Origin: Marinobacter sp. DY40_1A1
GTDB lineage: Bacteria > Pseudomonadota > Gammaproteobacteria > Pseudomonadales > Oleiphilaceae
Assembly (NCBI RefSeq): GCF_016597815.1
Contig: NZ_VCHA01000001.1
Coordinates: forward strand, 1 to 64,000
Direction of reading: 5' to 3'
Length of the DNA stretch: 64,000 nucleotides
The translations under genes were made by a program, and so were the position numbers. Within the stretch, counting starts at the first letter, position 1. Each line of letters opens with the position of its first letter. This document shows positions 9,761 to 19,492 of the stretch, one piece after another. Under the pieces are notes generated by a model. The model did not search any database. It saw nothing but the letters and a program-made list of their open reading frames with translations, and was not told the DNA's origin.

Positions 9761-9772
9761 GGTGATATCACC
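9761..9772. repeat. 12-bp perfect palindrome downstream of nnrS
   Basis: GGTGATATCACC is fully self-complementary and lies between the nnrS stop and the narK promoter region. It has no T-run, so it is not a standard terminator; it may be an operator or chance. Confidence 0.3.
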
Positions 9773-9816
9773 AAGTAGGTAGCCATTTCGGGCAAAAGCG
9801 CAGGAGAGGTAGCCAT

Positions 9817-10977
9817 TCATTTCCTGCGGTTTTTGGAATGTTTTGCAAGAAACAGGAGCCTGAGGGTGATCCATAGATAAGCCAGCGCCCAAGTGCCGGC
9901 AGATAGCCAAAGCAGTGTTGGCGCACTAAAGGGGGAGCTGCCTGCAATAAAGCGGCTAATGGCGGCGATAGCCAGAAGTGCCGCAATAGGGAAAACCTCG
10001 CTGGCGGGCGGCGGTTTTCGGTGGCTTCTTTGCCAGGCCAGCCGAAGCATTATGCTTGTAGACAAGGTTCCCAGTGCCCCAATAGTAATCAGGTGCAGGG
10101 CGGCTGCTGGCAACCAGCCCTGCATGAGAGCAATGCCTGTGCATAGAGCGCCAATGGCTAGCCACATGTAACCCAGGGCCAAAACCAGTAAATCAGCGCG
10201 TTCAAGGCAGTGCCAAAGCTTCCAGCGCAAGGTGCGAATGGCGATCAGCGCGGCAGCAGCAATGAGCAAACTGCCGGTTAGCAGATTTGCGGCTGGAAAT
10301 GCCATGAGAAAAATGGAACTCCCTAGTACGAGGATTAATAAACCCTCAATTCGCGGTTGAACCCGCGCTTCCAGAGGTATGCCCTTTTTCTCCAAGGTGC
10401 CTGCAACCGCTGGTGCAATGAGTCGCCCTCCCATGAAGGTCATTAACAACAGCAGCCCAACAATGGCGGATTGCATAAGCGGGATTGGGCCAGGTAACCA
10501 GGCCGCGATCGGGGAATACAGGGAGGAAGAAAACCAGAATGCGAGCGCCAGCAGGCAGATCAGCAGAATCAGCGGCCCGACCATTTTGTTTCGCCATTTT
10601 TTCGCAGCGCTGAAGCGAGGCACCACGTGCCAGGCAAGCAATAGAGCGAATGCAGGGCCCAAAATCTCAGCCAGAAGGCTGTGAGGCTGGAAAATCCAGC
10701 TCAGCCTTGCAGCCAACCACAGACCAAACAGCGGATAAAGCAGAGTGGCAGACTGTGGACCCAGTGTGTAACCCGCAACCAGCGCCAGAGCAAAGCCGAA
10801 AATTAATTCATGGCCATGCCCGGAACCAAGCAATCCAGCGGGCCAGCCAGTACCTGACCAAACTGCCCACACAGTCAGCGGAACGGCAAGTGCAGCCAGT
10901 AAGCTTGCCGCCGGGAAAAACAACCAGAAGGCCTGAGACTTGTGTTTTCGTATGTTAGTTGAGTTGTTCAAGGTCAT
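9817..10977 (-). CDS. nnrS: NnrS family protein (nitrosative stress, membrane)
   Basis: A 386-residue polytopic protein with about 12 hydrophobic segments and the family motif GHGHELIFGFALALVAGY near residue 53. NnrS proteins bind heme and copper and are induced by nitric oxide in denitrifiers; they relieve nitrosative stress, although the reaction is unknown. It lies directly upstream of narK in the same direction but 256 bases away, so narK probably has its own promoter. No FNR-like box was recognised in the 118 bases before it. Confidence 0.85.
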   Translation of the reverse strand: MTLNNSTNIRKHKSQAFWLFFPAASLLAALAVPLTVWAVWSGTGWPAGLLGSGHGHELIFGFALALVAGYTLGPQSATLLYPLFGLWLAARLSWIFQPHSLLAEILGPAFALLLAWHVVPRFSAAKKWRNKMVGPLILLICLLALAFWFSSSLYSPIAAWLPGPIPLMQSAIVGLLLLMTFMGGRLIAPAVAGTLEKKGIPLEARVQPRIEGLLILVLGSSIFLMAFPAANLLTGSLLIAAAALIAIRTLRWKLWHCLERADLLVLALGYMWLAIGALCTGIALMQGWLPAAALHLITIGALGTLSTSIMLRLAWQRSHRKPPPASEVFPIAALLAIAAISRFIAGSSPFSAPTLLWLSAGTWALAYLWITLRLLFLAKHSKNRRK

Positions 10978-11095
10978 CCCGGCTAATTGACGGTTCAGGG
11001 AAAGGCGCCTAAAAAGAATAAGTAAAAGCCATCATAATATTGCAAAAGCTGTCCCGTGAGGCAACTCCGCCCACTCGAGAGCAAGGAGGTTCACC

Positions 11096-11659
11096 ATGAA
11101 TGTTTCAAACCTGTTAAAACTCCCGTTTTCCAGCAATGGGGGGTGGGCTGAACTTCAGGATAGGCAGATCTCCATACCAGTTCTTGCCTGGTTTGTTGTT
11201 GTGCCCATGTCGCTCATACCGCCTGTGATGTTGTATTACGCTGGCACTCACTACGGCAACGACTTCATTGCCGGCTTCGGAGACAAGGAATGGCGCTTTA
11301 TTACCACCATTCTCTTTCTGGCGGAGCTACTGACGTTTTTTGTGATGGGCTGGCTGATACACAGTGTGGTTGAAGGTCATAAGCTGGAAATCAGTTACAA
11401 CGACGCCTATTTGCTTGCGGCGATTGCGCCCTTGCCACTATGGCTATCGTCACTGGCGCTACTTGTGCCTGTGGTTATGGTTAGTGTGCTGGCGGTGCTG
11501 GTTGCAATGGCACTGTCCTGCACCCTTGTGTATCAGGGCATGAGATCCTTGTGCCACCGCAGTCCTGGCGATGTTATCAGTATGTCCGTTGCCTACACCG
11601 TAATGGCAGCGTCCCTGCTGGCATGGGGAGTATTGATGGCGCTGGTTTGGGCATATTGA
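11096..11659 (+). CDS. Yip1-like / DUF1282-type membrane protein
   Basis: A 187-residue protein with five predicted membrane segments starting near residue 28, an N-terminal cytoplasmic part and SLCHRSPGDVISMSVAYTV before the last helices. The pattern fits small bacterial Yip1-family proteins. A near-perfect AAGGAGGT ribosome site precedes ATG 11096. No function is known; the divergent nnrS gene is 118 bases away and the next gene converges, so it is a single-gene unit. Confidence 0.65.
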   Translation: MNVSNLLKLPFSSNGGWAELQDRQISIPVLAWFVVVPMSLIPPVMLYYAGTHYGNDFIAGFGDKEWRFITTILFLAELLTFFVMGWLIHSVVEGHKLEISYNDAYLLAAIAPLPLWLSSLALLVPVVMVSVLAVLVAMALSCTLVYQGMRSLCHRSPGDVISMSVAYTVMAASLLAWGVLMALVWAY

Positions 11660-11674
11660 TTCAGTCGCGGTAAA

Positions 11675-12172
11675 TCATTTGGCCTGTGGGGCTGTAAAAA
11701 GCCCCGCGTGGTCAACAAACTTTCCTCGTGCTCCATTTATCATTTCGTGCTTCATGGTGTCGGGAATCGACATCTTCTCGACGTTTTGCGGATTAACGGC
11801 AACCCCGATCAGTTCGCCCTTGGCAAGGAACTGCCCGGTCTTCGCATTTCGAAACTCCGTGGTTAGCTCAAACGACGTGTTGCCCACATGGGTGACGTTG
11901 ACTGATATTTCCAAGGTGTCGCGATAGCGAGCCGGAGCCTGCCATTCAATGGTCAGCTTGACCACCTGATAGTCAAAACTGCTCTCCAGATCTGGCAACT
12001 CAGCGCCCACAATGTACAGGAACTCAGTGGCTGCCAGTTCAATGTAATCCCCGTAGCGGGCATTGAAAACCACAAGCTGAGCGTCGCATTCGCTATACCG
12101 AACCTGCATGAAATACCTGAACGGCTTGTCTTCAGAAGGCTTTTGCTCAGGTGTCTCCAGTGTTTTTGTCAT
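11675..12172 (-). CDS. Acyl-CoA thioesterase, 4HBT hotdog fold
   Basis: A 165-residue hotdog-fold protein. RYSECDAQLVVFNARYGDYIE is the 4HBT active-site region (the YbgC/FadM catalytic Asp corresponds to the D in ECDA). It would hydrolyse an acyl-CoA in the cytoplasm. It lies 31 bases after the biotin-dependent carboxylase gene in the same direction, so the two are probably one transcript concerned with acyl-CoA metabolism. Substrate unknown. Confidence 0.85.
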   Translation of the reverse strand: MTKTLETPEQKPSEDKPFRYFMQVRYSECDAQLVVFNARYGDYIELAATEFLYIVGAELPDLESSFDYQVVKLTIEWQAPARYRDTLEISVNVTHVGNTSFELTTEFRNAKTGQFLAKGELIGVAVNPQNVEKMSIPDTMKHEMINGARGKFVDHAGLFTAPQAK

Positions 12173-12203
12173 TGTCGCTTTCCTTGTTCCTGCAAAAATG
12201 TGC

Positions 12204-15200
12204 TTACCAGGTATCGATCATCGGCCTGCGCCGGCCCTGCCTTGGCCCCGCTTTCTTCGCAGACTTGAGCCCCCGAATAATCCAGCTTCGGGTTTCGAGG
12301 GGGTCAATTACCGCGTCAATTTCCAGCGATACCGCCATGCTCAGGGCTTTACCCTGCTCATAGTGCTTGGCGACCAGCTTATCAAATAGAGCTTTTTGCG
12401 CGGCCTCGTCGCCAGCCTTCGCAAGTTCATTCTTGTACCCCAGGCGTACTGCACCTTCCAGCCCCATGCCTCCAAACTCCCCGGTGGGCCAAGCCACGGT
12501 GAAGAAAGGGTTGTGGAAGGAGCCTGCGGCCATGCCCATAGCGCCAAGCCCATAGCCTTTGCGCAGCACAACGGTGAACAGGGGAATCTGCAGGCTGGCT
12601 GCCGTCACAAACAGGCGGCTGGTATGACGAACCAGTCCGGATTTCTCGGCCTCTGGCCCGACCATGAAGCCCGGGGTGTCGCACAAGCTCACCAGTGGCA
12701 CATCGAAGGCATCGCACAGCTGCATAAACCGTGCGGCTTTGTCTGAACCATTGGCATCAATGGCGCCGCCAAGGTGTCTTGGGTCGTTGGCCATGATTCC
12801 CACGGGCCTGCCTTCAATGCGGGCAAAGGCCGTGACCATGCCGGAGGCGAAGTCTGGCCTTAGCTCAAGGTAGCTGTCGGTATCGGCCAGGGTGCGAATC
12901 AATGCACGAATGTCGTAGGAGCGCAGGCGGTTTTCCGGAATGCTTGAACGTAACAGGCGTTGGTCGTCGCATTGCCAATCAGCGGTGGCTCCCTGGAAAT
13001 AGGACATGAGCTTGCGGGCTACCTGAGCGGCCTCTTGCTCGTTCTCTACCAGACAATCCACCACACCGTTGGCCACCTGCACAGACATGGGGCCAACATC
13101 CTCTGGCGCAAATACACCCAGGCCACCACCTTCAATCATTGCCGGGCCTGCCATGCCCAGGCTCGCGTTGCGGGTGGCGATAAGCAAGTCACTGGAACCG
13201 GCGAATACCGCGTTCCCGGCAAAGCAGCGGCCAGACACTATGGCAATGCGTGGCGCCAAAGCGCTTAACCTTGCGTATTGCAGAAAGCTGGGTGTGTGCA
13301 GGCCAGCGATCAGGGTTGCGTCATCGGTATCACCGGGTCGTCCGCCACCACCTTCTGTGAAGAAAATGACCGGCAGATGTTGCTCTTCCGCCACATGCAG
13401 AATCCGGTCAGTCTTGCGGTGGTTCATGGTGCCTTGGGTACCGGCAAGCACAGTGTAATCGTACGCCAGCACCGCACAGCGAGCCTGGTCTTCGCTGAAA
13501 CTGTCACCGTTCACCGCGCCCACGCCCGTTACCAAACCGTCGGCCGGTGTGGATTGCATCAACTCCTCTGCTGACCGACGCTTGCGCTGGGCGGCGAAGG
13601 TGAGGGCACCGTATTCCATGAAACTGCCCGGGTCGCAGATATTGGCAACGTTTTCCCGTGCCGATAGCATGCCCCGCTTGTGGCGCTTGGCCATTACTTC
13701 CGGGCGGGCTTCATCCTGAGTCAACCGGTGACGCTCAAAGGACTCTGCCAGATCCGGGCGTATGTGGTTCAGGTCGACCGCTTTCTCGGTCGTTTCTGTG
13801 TTTTGGGTTCCCTCGCCAGGTTCGATATAGGCAATTGCCTGACCTTCGCTCACGTAGTCGCCATGTTCAAGTGGAAGGCTATGAACACTGCCTGAAACAG
13901 ACGCTTGTATCTCATGCTCCATTTTCATGGCTTCAATAATGGCGAGGGTTTGGCCTTTGTGTACGTTTTCCCCTACCGCCACCAGAGATTTGATTAACTG
14001 CCCTTGCATGGGAGCTGAGGCAGCCTCTGTACCTTCCGGCGCCTCTGTTCCGGGCGTGGTGCTCTCGGTTTTTTGTGCCGGCCCAGTGGAGGAAAACAGG
14101 CGAGGATGCTCCTGCTCGCACTTGGCAACCAGCGCCGCCATCTGGTCGTCCACATAACGGGTATACACGCGGTTATCCGCAACATCGGATTGGGACAGCA
14201 AAGCCTGCAAGAAACTGATGTTTGTTCTGACACCTTCAACCCGGAACTGGCACAGTGCCCGGTAGGCTTTTCTTACCGATTGGGCGTAATCCTGTGAGCG
14301 GCTGTGCACGATAACCTTGGCTAACAGGGAGTCGAAATTAGGGTTGGTGGTGTACCCGTTGTAGCCGTAGGTGTCGACCCGAACACCCGGGCCGCCGGGT
14401 GGTTCGAATACGCTCAGCGTGCCGCCGCTTGGGCGGGTAACTCCGCTGGCGTCCAGGGACTCCATGTTGATACGACACTGAATGGCAAATCCGTTTGGTG
14501 CAGGGATATCGGCTTGTTGTAGCTGAAGACTCTGGAGGCTGGCTCCGCCAAGCACAGCAATCTGCGCCTGAACCAGATCAATTCCGGTGATTTCTTCGGT
14601 AATGGTGTGTTCTACCTGAAGCCTGGGGTTGGCCTCCATGAAGTAGAAGTCAGAGCCGTTTGCGTCCACCAGAAATTCAAAGGTACCAAGGCCTGCGTAG
14701 TTTGCTTCCTGTGCCAGGCGTAAAGCCGCTTCCAGAAGTCGATTTCGGGTGGCTTCGGAAAGCGTGGGGCTTGGAGCAATTTCAATCAGCTTCTGGTTGC
14801 GCCGCTGCAGGCTGCACTCACGCTCCCATAGGTGTACGGCGTTTCCAAGGCCATCGCCCAACACCTGCACTTCGATATGGCGGGCCCGCTCAATGAGTTG
14901 TTCAACGTACAGATCGTCGTCGCCGAAAGCGGCTTTGGCTTCACGGGCACAGGCGTGGAAATTGGCTTCAATATCATCGCCGGGCTGAACAATGCGCATG
15001 CCCCGGCCACCGCCGCCGGATATGGCTTTGATCACAGCTGAGGCATTGCCATTTTGGTTGGCAATGAACGCTTTAACCTCCTCGAGAGAGGTGCGGCCTT
15101 GAGTGCCGGGTGTAATGGGCACGCCACAACTCTGGGCAAGGTGCCGTGCTGCTGCCTTATCCCCAAGCTGTTCAAGCGTGCTGGCATCCGGGCCGATAAA

Positions 15201-15503
15201 CGTAATGCCTTGTTGCACGCAGCGGCGGGCCAGTTCCGGATTCTCGCTCAAAAAGCCATACCCAGGGTGCAGGGCATCGGCTCCTGCCTCAATCGCGGCT
15301 GCTATGATCGCCTCAATATCCAGATAGGCTCTAGCACCTTTACCGGGCAGCTTGATAGCCTGATTCGCATGCTGGATATGCAGGGATTCGCTGTCGTCTT
15401 CAGAGTAGACAGCAACACACTCCAGCCCCATGTCCCCGGCTGCTCTGGCGATTCGAATGGCGACTTCGCCACGGTTGGCGATCAGTAGCTTGTTGAATTT
15501 CAC
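12204..15503 (-). CDS. Single-chain biotin-dependent acyl-CoA carboxylase
   Basis: A 1099-residue fusion. Residues 1-455 are biotin carboxylase (KLLIANRGEVAIRIAR, HPGYGFLSEN, ATP-grasp SGGGGRGM, FMEANPRLQVEH). Residues 495-562 are the biotinyl domain with biotin on K527 (EAMKMEH). From about 590 to the end is carboxyltransferase (FFTEGGGGRPGD; GMAGPAMIEGGG; SLCDTPGFMVGPE). Most acetyl- or propionyl-CoA carboxylases split these parts; single-chain forms include the long-chain acyl-CoA carboxylases. The acyl substrate cannot be read from sequence. The start is GTG at 15503, giving MKFNKLLIANRG. A thioesterase gene follows closely. Confidence 0.9.
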   Translation of the reverse strand: MKFNKLLIANRGEVAIRIARAAGDMGLECVAVYSEDDSESLHIQHANQAIKLPGKGARAYLDIEAIIAAAIEAGADALHPGYGFLSENPELARRCVQQGITFIGPDASTLEQLGDKAAARHLAQSCGVPITPGTQGRTSLEEVKAFIANQNGNASAVIKAISGGGGRGMRIVQPGDDIEANFHACAREAKAAFGDDDLYVEQLIERARHIEVQVLGDGLGNAVHLWERECSLQRRNQKLIEIAPSPTLSEATRNRLLEAALRLAQEANYAGLGTFEFLVDANGSDFYFMEANPRLQVEHTITEEITGIDLVQAQIAVLGGASLQSLQLQQADIPAPNGFAIQCRINMESLDASGVTRPSGGTLSVFEPPGGPGVRVDTYGYNGYTTNPNFDSLLAKVIVHSRSQDYAQSVRKAYRALCQFRVEGVRTNISFLQALLSQSDVADNRVYTRYVDDQMAALVAKCEQEHPRLFSSTGPAQKTESTTPGTEAPEGTEAASAPMQGQLIKSLVAVGENVHKGQTLAIIEAMKMEHEIQASVSGSVHSLPLEHGDYVSEGQAIAYIEPGEGTQNTETTEKAVDLNHIRPDLAESFERHRLTQDEARPEVMAKRHKRGMLSARENVANICDPGSFMEYGALTFAAQRKRRSAEELMQSTPADGLVTGVGAVNGDSFSEDQARCAVLAYDYTVLAGTQGTMNHRKTDRILHVAEEQHLPVIFFTEGGGGRPGDTDDATLIAGLHTPSFLQYARLSALAPRIAIVSGRCFAGNAVFAGSSDLLIATRNASLGMAGPAMIEGGGLGVFAPEDVGPMSVQVANGVVDCLVENEQEAAQVARKLMSYFQGATADWQCDDQRLLRSSIPENRLRSYDIRALIRTLADTDSYLELRPDFASGMVTAFARIEGRPVGIMANDPRHLGGAIDANGSDKAARFMQLCDAFDVPLVSLCDTPGFMVGPEAEKSGLVRHTSRLFVTAASLQIPLFTVVLRKGYGLGAMGMAAGSFHNPFFTVAWPTGEFGGMGLEGAVRLGYKNELAKAGDEAAQKALFDKLVAKHYEQGKALSMAVSLEIDAVIDPLETRSWIIRGLKSAKKAGPRQGRRRPMIDTW

Positions 15504-15640
15504 TCACGCACCTTTTTGTTCTGATTGCTTTGTTCTGTGATTACCCGTTGACCCGCGGTTGTCTGGGCTTTGAGATAATCGACATAAATGAATGTGGATT
15601 CAATGCATCAGAAGAGTAGCACGCTTATTAATCGCTGCCA

Positions 15641-16306
15641 TCATGTAGCGTAAGGAAGTACACCAAAATAAATGGCACTGAAATGACAGGCACTGCCGCC
15701 GATTACGAACAGGTGCCAAACCGCATGCATATAGGGAATGCGATCGGCCAGGTAAAAGGCAACACCAGCGGTGTAAACAATGCCGCCAGCAATAGTGAGG
15801 GTTAGTGCGGTTTCGTTCAGGCTTGCCACCAGATCTGAGGAGGCAAACGTGATGAGCCAACCCATGGCGATGTAGATGCCCACCCGTACCAGCTTGAAGC
15901 GATTGGCAAAGATGACTTTCAAGACCACGCCGGTAATGGCCAGCGACCATATTATTGCAAACAGTGTCCAGCCGACGGTTCCGCGCATGTTTACCAGAAG
16001 AAATGGGGTATAGGTGCCCGCAATCAGCAGGAAAATGGCGCAGTGGTCGAGGGTTTTGAAGGCTTTTTTCAGCTCAGGCCGGCGTGCGCCATGGTATAGG
16101 GCGGAGGCCATATACAATAGAATCAAGGATGCGCCGAATATGCTGAAGCTGACAATTTTCCAGGTGTCGTGTAACTGCGTGGCGCCAATGATCAGTGCGA
16201 TGGTGCCTATGACGCTGAGCAATGCGCCAATACTGTGAGTGGCGCTGTTCAGCCATTCCTCTATTCGTTTATGGGCAGGTTGGCAGGGGAGTTGTGGCGT
16301 ATTCAT
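15641..16306 (-). CDS. Hemolysin III / PAQR-family membrane protein
   Basis: A 221-residue protein with seven membrane segments. The PAQR metal-site elements are present: SALYHG with DHCAIFLLIAGTYTP, and HAVWHLFVIGGSACHF near the C-terminus. Bacterial members (YqfA type) are of uncertain role, linked to membrane stress. ATG 16306 is preferred (MNTPQLP); an upstream start at 16339 would add 11 residues. It is separate from its neighbours. Confidence 0.85.
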   Translation of the reverse strand: MNTPQLPCQPAHKRIEEWLNSATHSIGALLSVIGTIALIIGATQLHDTWKIVSFSIFGASLILLYMASALYHGARRPELKKAFKTLDHCAIFLLIAGTYTPFLLVNMRGTVGWTLFAIIWSLAITGVVLKVIFANRFKLVRVGIYIAMGWLITFASSDLVASLNETALTLTIAGGIVYTAGVAFYLADRIPYMHAVWHLFVIGGSACHFSAIYFGVLPYAT

Positions 16307-16398
16307 TGGGGCAAAGTCCGTGTTGTATCGTCGCAACACGGTACTTCAGCGTACACCTGTACGCAATGACTGACGGTAGCGGTTTTGTGAGCTGGCCG

Positions 16399-17100
16399 TC
16401 AGTACTTTATGGCACCGGTTTTAAGCCGGGAGAAGGTTGCAGGTACAACGCCCAGCCATGAGGCAAGCTGGTTGTCTGGCACGCGCTTTACCAGCTCCGG
16501 GTACTCTTCGAGTAGTAATTGATAGCGCTCTTTGGCCGACATGGTGTGCTTGCGGAACTCCCGCATGCTGGCAAGCTCTGCCAGTTCTTCTGTGAGTGCC
16601 ATTGCGAACTTTGGCCAGATTCCGTCACCGTGAGAGTGAATTGCAGCTCGGAAAGCTGCAAAGTCGGCGACCCATACGGTGGCTGGTGTGACAGTGGTGA
16701 GGCAAAGGGTGTTGCGCACTGTGCGACTGCGGCCAAACACAGGCCAGACCATATCGCCTTCAGTAAAAAAGTGGTGTATCGCTACCTTGCCACTGGGCGC
16801 TTCTCTGAACAGGCGCATGATGCCGTGCTGAATCAGGTATACGTTGGCCCAAGGGGTGTCGTGCTTTTCCATTTGTGCTTCGGCGTCGACTCGGCGCTGA
16901 TGAAACAATCGCGTGAGGTCACTCAAAAACCTGGCCTCAGGGGTGTCCTGCTTTTCGGTTACACGTATCCCGAACACTCGGCTCAGACCGTTGAGCAAGG
17001 CCGTTGACTGCGGCGCTGTCCCGTACTGAACGATGTCTGGATTACTTTCTCCAAGCATGCAGGGGGAGGAGGACAGTTTTGGATTTGTGTTGCGGATCAT
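16399..17100 (-). CDS. Crp/Fnr-family transcriptional regulator
   Basis: A 233-residue regulator with a cyclic-nucleotide-binding-like beta barrel (about 70-160; LIQHGIMRLFREAPSGKVAIHHFFTEGD) and a C-terminal helix-turn-helix (DNQLASWLGVVPATFSRLK). The recognition helix lacks the E-S-R pattern of FNR, ANR and DNR, so it probably reads another site. There is no FNR-type N-terminal cysteine cluster. It could bind a small ligand, but none can be named. An FNR-like box lies 57 bases upstream, suggesting it is itself under anaerobic control. Confidence 0.85.
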   Translation of the reverse strand: MIRNTNPKLSSSPCMLGESNPDIVQYGTAPQSTALLNGLSRVFGIRVTEKQDTPEARFLSDLTRLFHQRRVDAEAQMEKHDTPWANVYLIQHGIMRLFREAPSGKVAIHHFFTEGDMVWPVFGRSRTVRNTLCLTTVTPATVWVADFAAFRAAIHSHGDGIWPKFAMALTEELAELASMREFRKHTMSAKERYQLLLEEYPELVKRVPDNQLASWLGVVPATFSRLKTGAIKY

Positions 17101-17157
17101 TGCGTAGTCGCCATTGGAATATGTGTCAATTATCCTAACAGAGAGAGGCTACAGGAA

Positions 17158-17171
17158 ATGACTTAAATCAT
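17158..17171 (-). promoter_or_regulatory. FNR/ANR-like box upstream of the Crp/Fnr-type regulator
   Basis: ATGAC-TTAA-ATCAT matches TTGAT-N4-ATCAA at 7 of 10 core positions and is nearly symmetric. Its central TGACTTAAATCA is identical to the centre of the box before nirS. It ends 57 bases before the regulator start. It could instead serve the chemoreceptor gene on the other side, 170 bases away. Confidence 0.4.
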
Positions 17172-17341
17172 TAAGGCTTTTTCATTCACTCGATAAGCAA
17201 GCCTCTCGGGGTGACACCCTGTTACCGCAAATCCACTACTTTACTGGCAGCCGACCTGTCTGTCGTCAGTATCTACTATAATAGGCATGATCGATTGCAC
17301 TGCACCGGTTGATTGTCGAACCTCCGAAAGGCGTTGGAAAT

Positions 17342-19468
17342 ATGAAAAAGCTCCCCCTCAAGATCAAGCTGTATGCTCTGGTCATTGGCTTGCTGCTGCT
17401 AATGGGTATCAGCATGGTGATGACTGCGCAGTTGTCACTCCGTCAAATGGAGAACCGCCTGGCCCTGGAAACCGGCACACTGGTGCAGGGGATAGTAATG
17501 GACCGCCTGTTAGCAACGGCAGGTGAGTATGGCGAGCAGGTGAGTGGCAAGTTCAATTCAGCGTTCAAAGTGCCGGGGGTGGTGAGAAACATAATCGAGG
17601 AAAATATAGCGGCGGATAACTCCGACCGGATCAGCCGCAGTGCACTGTCTGATGCCGTGCGTTCGGTGCTGATTGCAGAGGAGGACCTGAGCACAATCTA
17701 CGCCCAGTTTGAGCCTGACGGGTACGATGGCCAGGATCGCTATTTCACCGGGGGGGTTGAGGAGCACAGTACAGATATAGGCACATTGGAAATCTACTAT
17801 TTTCGTGACCGTATGGGGGATATCAAGCTTGAGCAGGTTGATGATCCCAACGAGAAGTATGACGACACATTGAACGAGTTTGGCTTGCGTGAAGCAGAGT
17901 GGTATTTCTGCCCGATGGAAACGAAGTCCAGCTGCATTATGGAGCCATACAATTACCAGATCGAAGACGGCTACACCAAGCTCGTCACCACGCTGGTGGT
18001 GCCCGTGATGGCAGGCGGCAACTTTGCCGGTGTTGTGGGTGTAGATATCAATCTTGATACATTGCAGGAAACTGTGAAAACAGTAAGTGAGCAGCTTTAC
18101 GGTGGGCAGTCGCGAGTCACTCTGCTGAGCGAGAGGGGCCTGATAGTGGCAGCGAGCCATTATGGCAATGCTCTGGCCAGGCCTCTGGCGGAGGTAATGC
18201 CCGGGTTGGCGGGGGAAATGGCCGAGTTGCACCGCACGGATGGTCGTTATGATGATGGCGAAACCTTGGCCGTTTCTTACCCGGTTCGGGTCGCCGATAC
18301 TGGCAAAGAGTGGTCTTTGCTGATCGAGCTGCCAAGAGCTGCAGCATTGGCAGAACTCACAGAGATCACCGCACTGCTCTCAGCTGAGGTTTCAGCAACA
18401 GCCCAACGACAGTTGCTGGTGGGCATTGTCGTATCAGTATTATCGGTATTGATGCTGATCGTGATGGTGCGCTCGGTAACCCGGCCGTTGGATGAAATTC
18501 GTGACCGGATGAATAACCTCAGCAGTGCCGAAGGTGACCTCACCCATGAGCTTGATATTGATACCCATGCTGAATTGATTGAGCTTGCCAGCGGCTTTAA
18601 TGCCTTCACTTCGCGCCTGCGGGAGATGATCAATGATCTGAAGGCCGTGAATGCTCGTGTGCATCAGCAGGCATCAGATGTTGGTACTGTTGCACGGGAG
18701 ACAGAGGAAAATACCGAACGGCAACACCGTGAGGTGGATAGCGTGGTTGCTGCAATGAATGAAATGTCAGCAGCGGCCAGTGAGGTTGCGGGCTTTGCCA
18801 GTGAGTCTGCCGAAAACGCCCGCCAGGCTCGGGATGGAATTGGCTTTACTCAGGCTACGCTTGGTTCTGCCGTTGAGGGGGTTAGTGCCCTGGCCAGCGA
18901 TATGGGCGAGGCCAGTGAGGCGATTGGCCATGTTGCCAATCGCAGTGATGAGATTAACCGTATTCTTGAAGTGATTCGGGGCATTGCTGAACAGACTAAC
19001 CTCTTGGCACTTAATGCCGCCATTGAGGCTGCCCGGGCTGGCGAGCAAGGCCGGGGATTTGCTGTGGTAGCAGATGAAGTCCGCACCCTGGCATCACGTA
19101 CCCGGGAGTCAACCGATGAAATCAGCCAGATGATTGAGGGTCTGCAGCAGGAGGTACGCCAGACAGTCTCGGTCATCGATGCTGGTGTTGACCGCGCCAG
19201 CATGGCCGTCGATGGGACCCGTGAGGCAGGCCACTCGCTGGCAGCCGTAGTCGATCGTATTGGAACCATCGTGGAACATGTTACCCAGGTGGCGACTGCA
19301 GCCGAAGAGCAAAGTTCGGTCAGCGAGGAAATTAACCGCAATCTGACGGCCATTGGTGATGCAGCCAGCGATCTGCGCGAGCTCGCCCATCAGGCGCGGA
19401 GCAGCGGCGAGTCCCTTGATGAAGAAGTTAAAATACTCGATAGCGAACTGAGCCGGCTGAAAACCTGA
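17342..19468 (+). CDS. Methyl-accepting chemotaxis protein with large periplasmic sensor
   Basis: A 708-residue chemoreceptor: N-terminal membrane segment (about 8-28), a periplasmic region of roughly 330 residues of dCache type, a second membrane helix (about 360-382), HAMP, and a cytoplasmic signalling domain whose hairpin tip reads [35 protein letters not shown] (given here only as the class signature around residues 545-580). ATG 17342 starts [13 protein letters not shown] with a positive N-terminus; an in-frame start at 17309 would add 11 residues. The ligand is unknown. It converges on nirN with 24 bases between. Confidence 0.92.
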   Translation: MKKLPLKIKLYALVIGLLLLMGISMVMTAQLSLRQMENRLALETGTLVQGIVMDRLLATAGEYGEQVSGKFNSAFKVPGVVRNIIEENIAADNSDRISRSALSDAVRSVLIAEEDLSTIYAQFEPDGYDGQDRYFTGGVEEHSTDIGTLEIYYFRDRMGDIKLEQVDDPNEKYDDTLNEFGLREAEWYFCPMETKSSCIMEPYNYQIEDGYTKLVTTLVVPVMAGGNFAGVVGVDINLDTLQETVKTVSEQLYGGQSRVTLLSERGLIVAASHYGNALARPLAEVMPGLAGEMAELHRTDGRYDDGETLAVSYPVRVADTGKEWSLLIELPRAAALAELTEITALLSAEVSATAQRQLLVGIVVSVLSVLMLIVMVRSVTRPLDEIRDRMNNLSSAEGDLTHELDIDTHAELIELASGFNAFTSRLREMINDLKAVNARVHQQASDVGTVARETEENTERQHREVDSVVAAMNEMSAAASEVAGFASESAENARQARDGIGFTQATLGSAVEGVSALASDMGEASEAIGHVANRSDEINRILEVIRGIAEQTNLLALNAAIEAARAGEQGRGFAVVADEVRTLASRTRESTDEISQMIEGLQQEVRQTVSVIDAGVDRASMAVDGTREAGHSLAAVVDRIGTIVEHVTQVATAAEEQSSVSEEINRNLTAIGDAASDLRELAHQARSSGESLDEEVKILDSELSRLKT

Positions 19469-19492
19469 GCCGGCTCAGCTGATGCCTCTAAC

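Noticed and set aside
19462..19485. GC-rich palindrome TGAGCCGGCTCA at the end of the chemoreceptor gene as a terminator
   Set aside because: No T-run follows in either direction; it may be a coincidence of the coding end.
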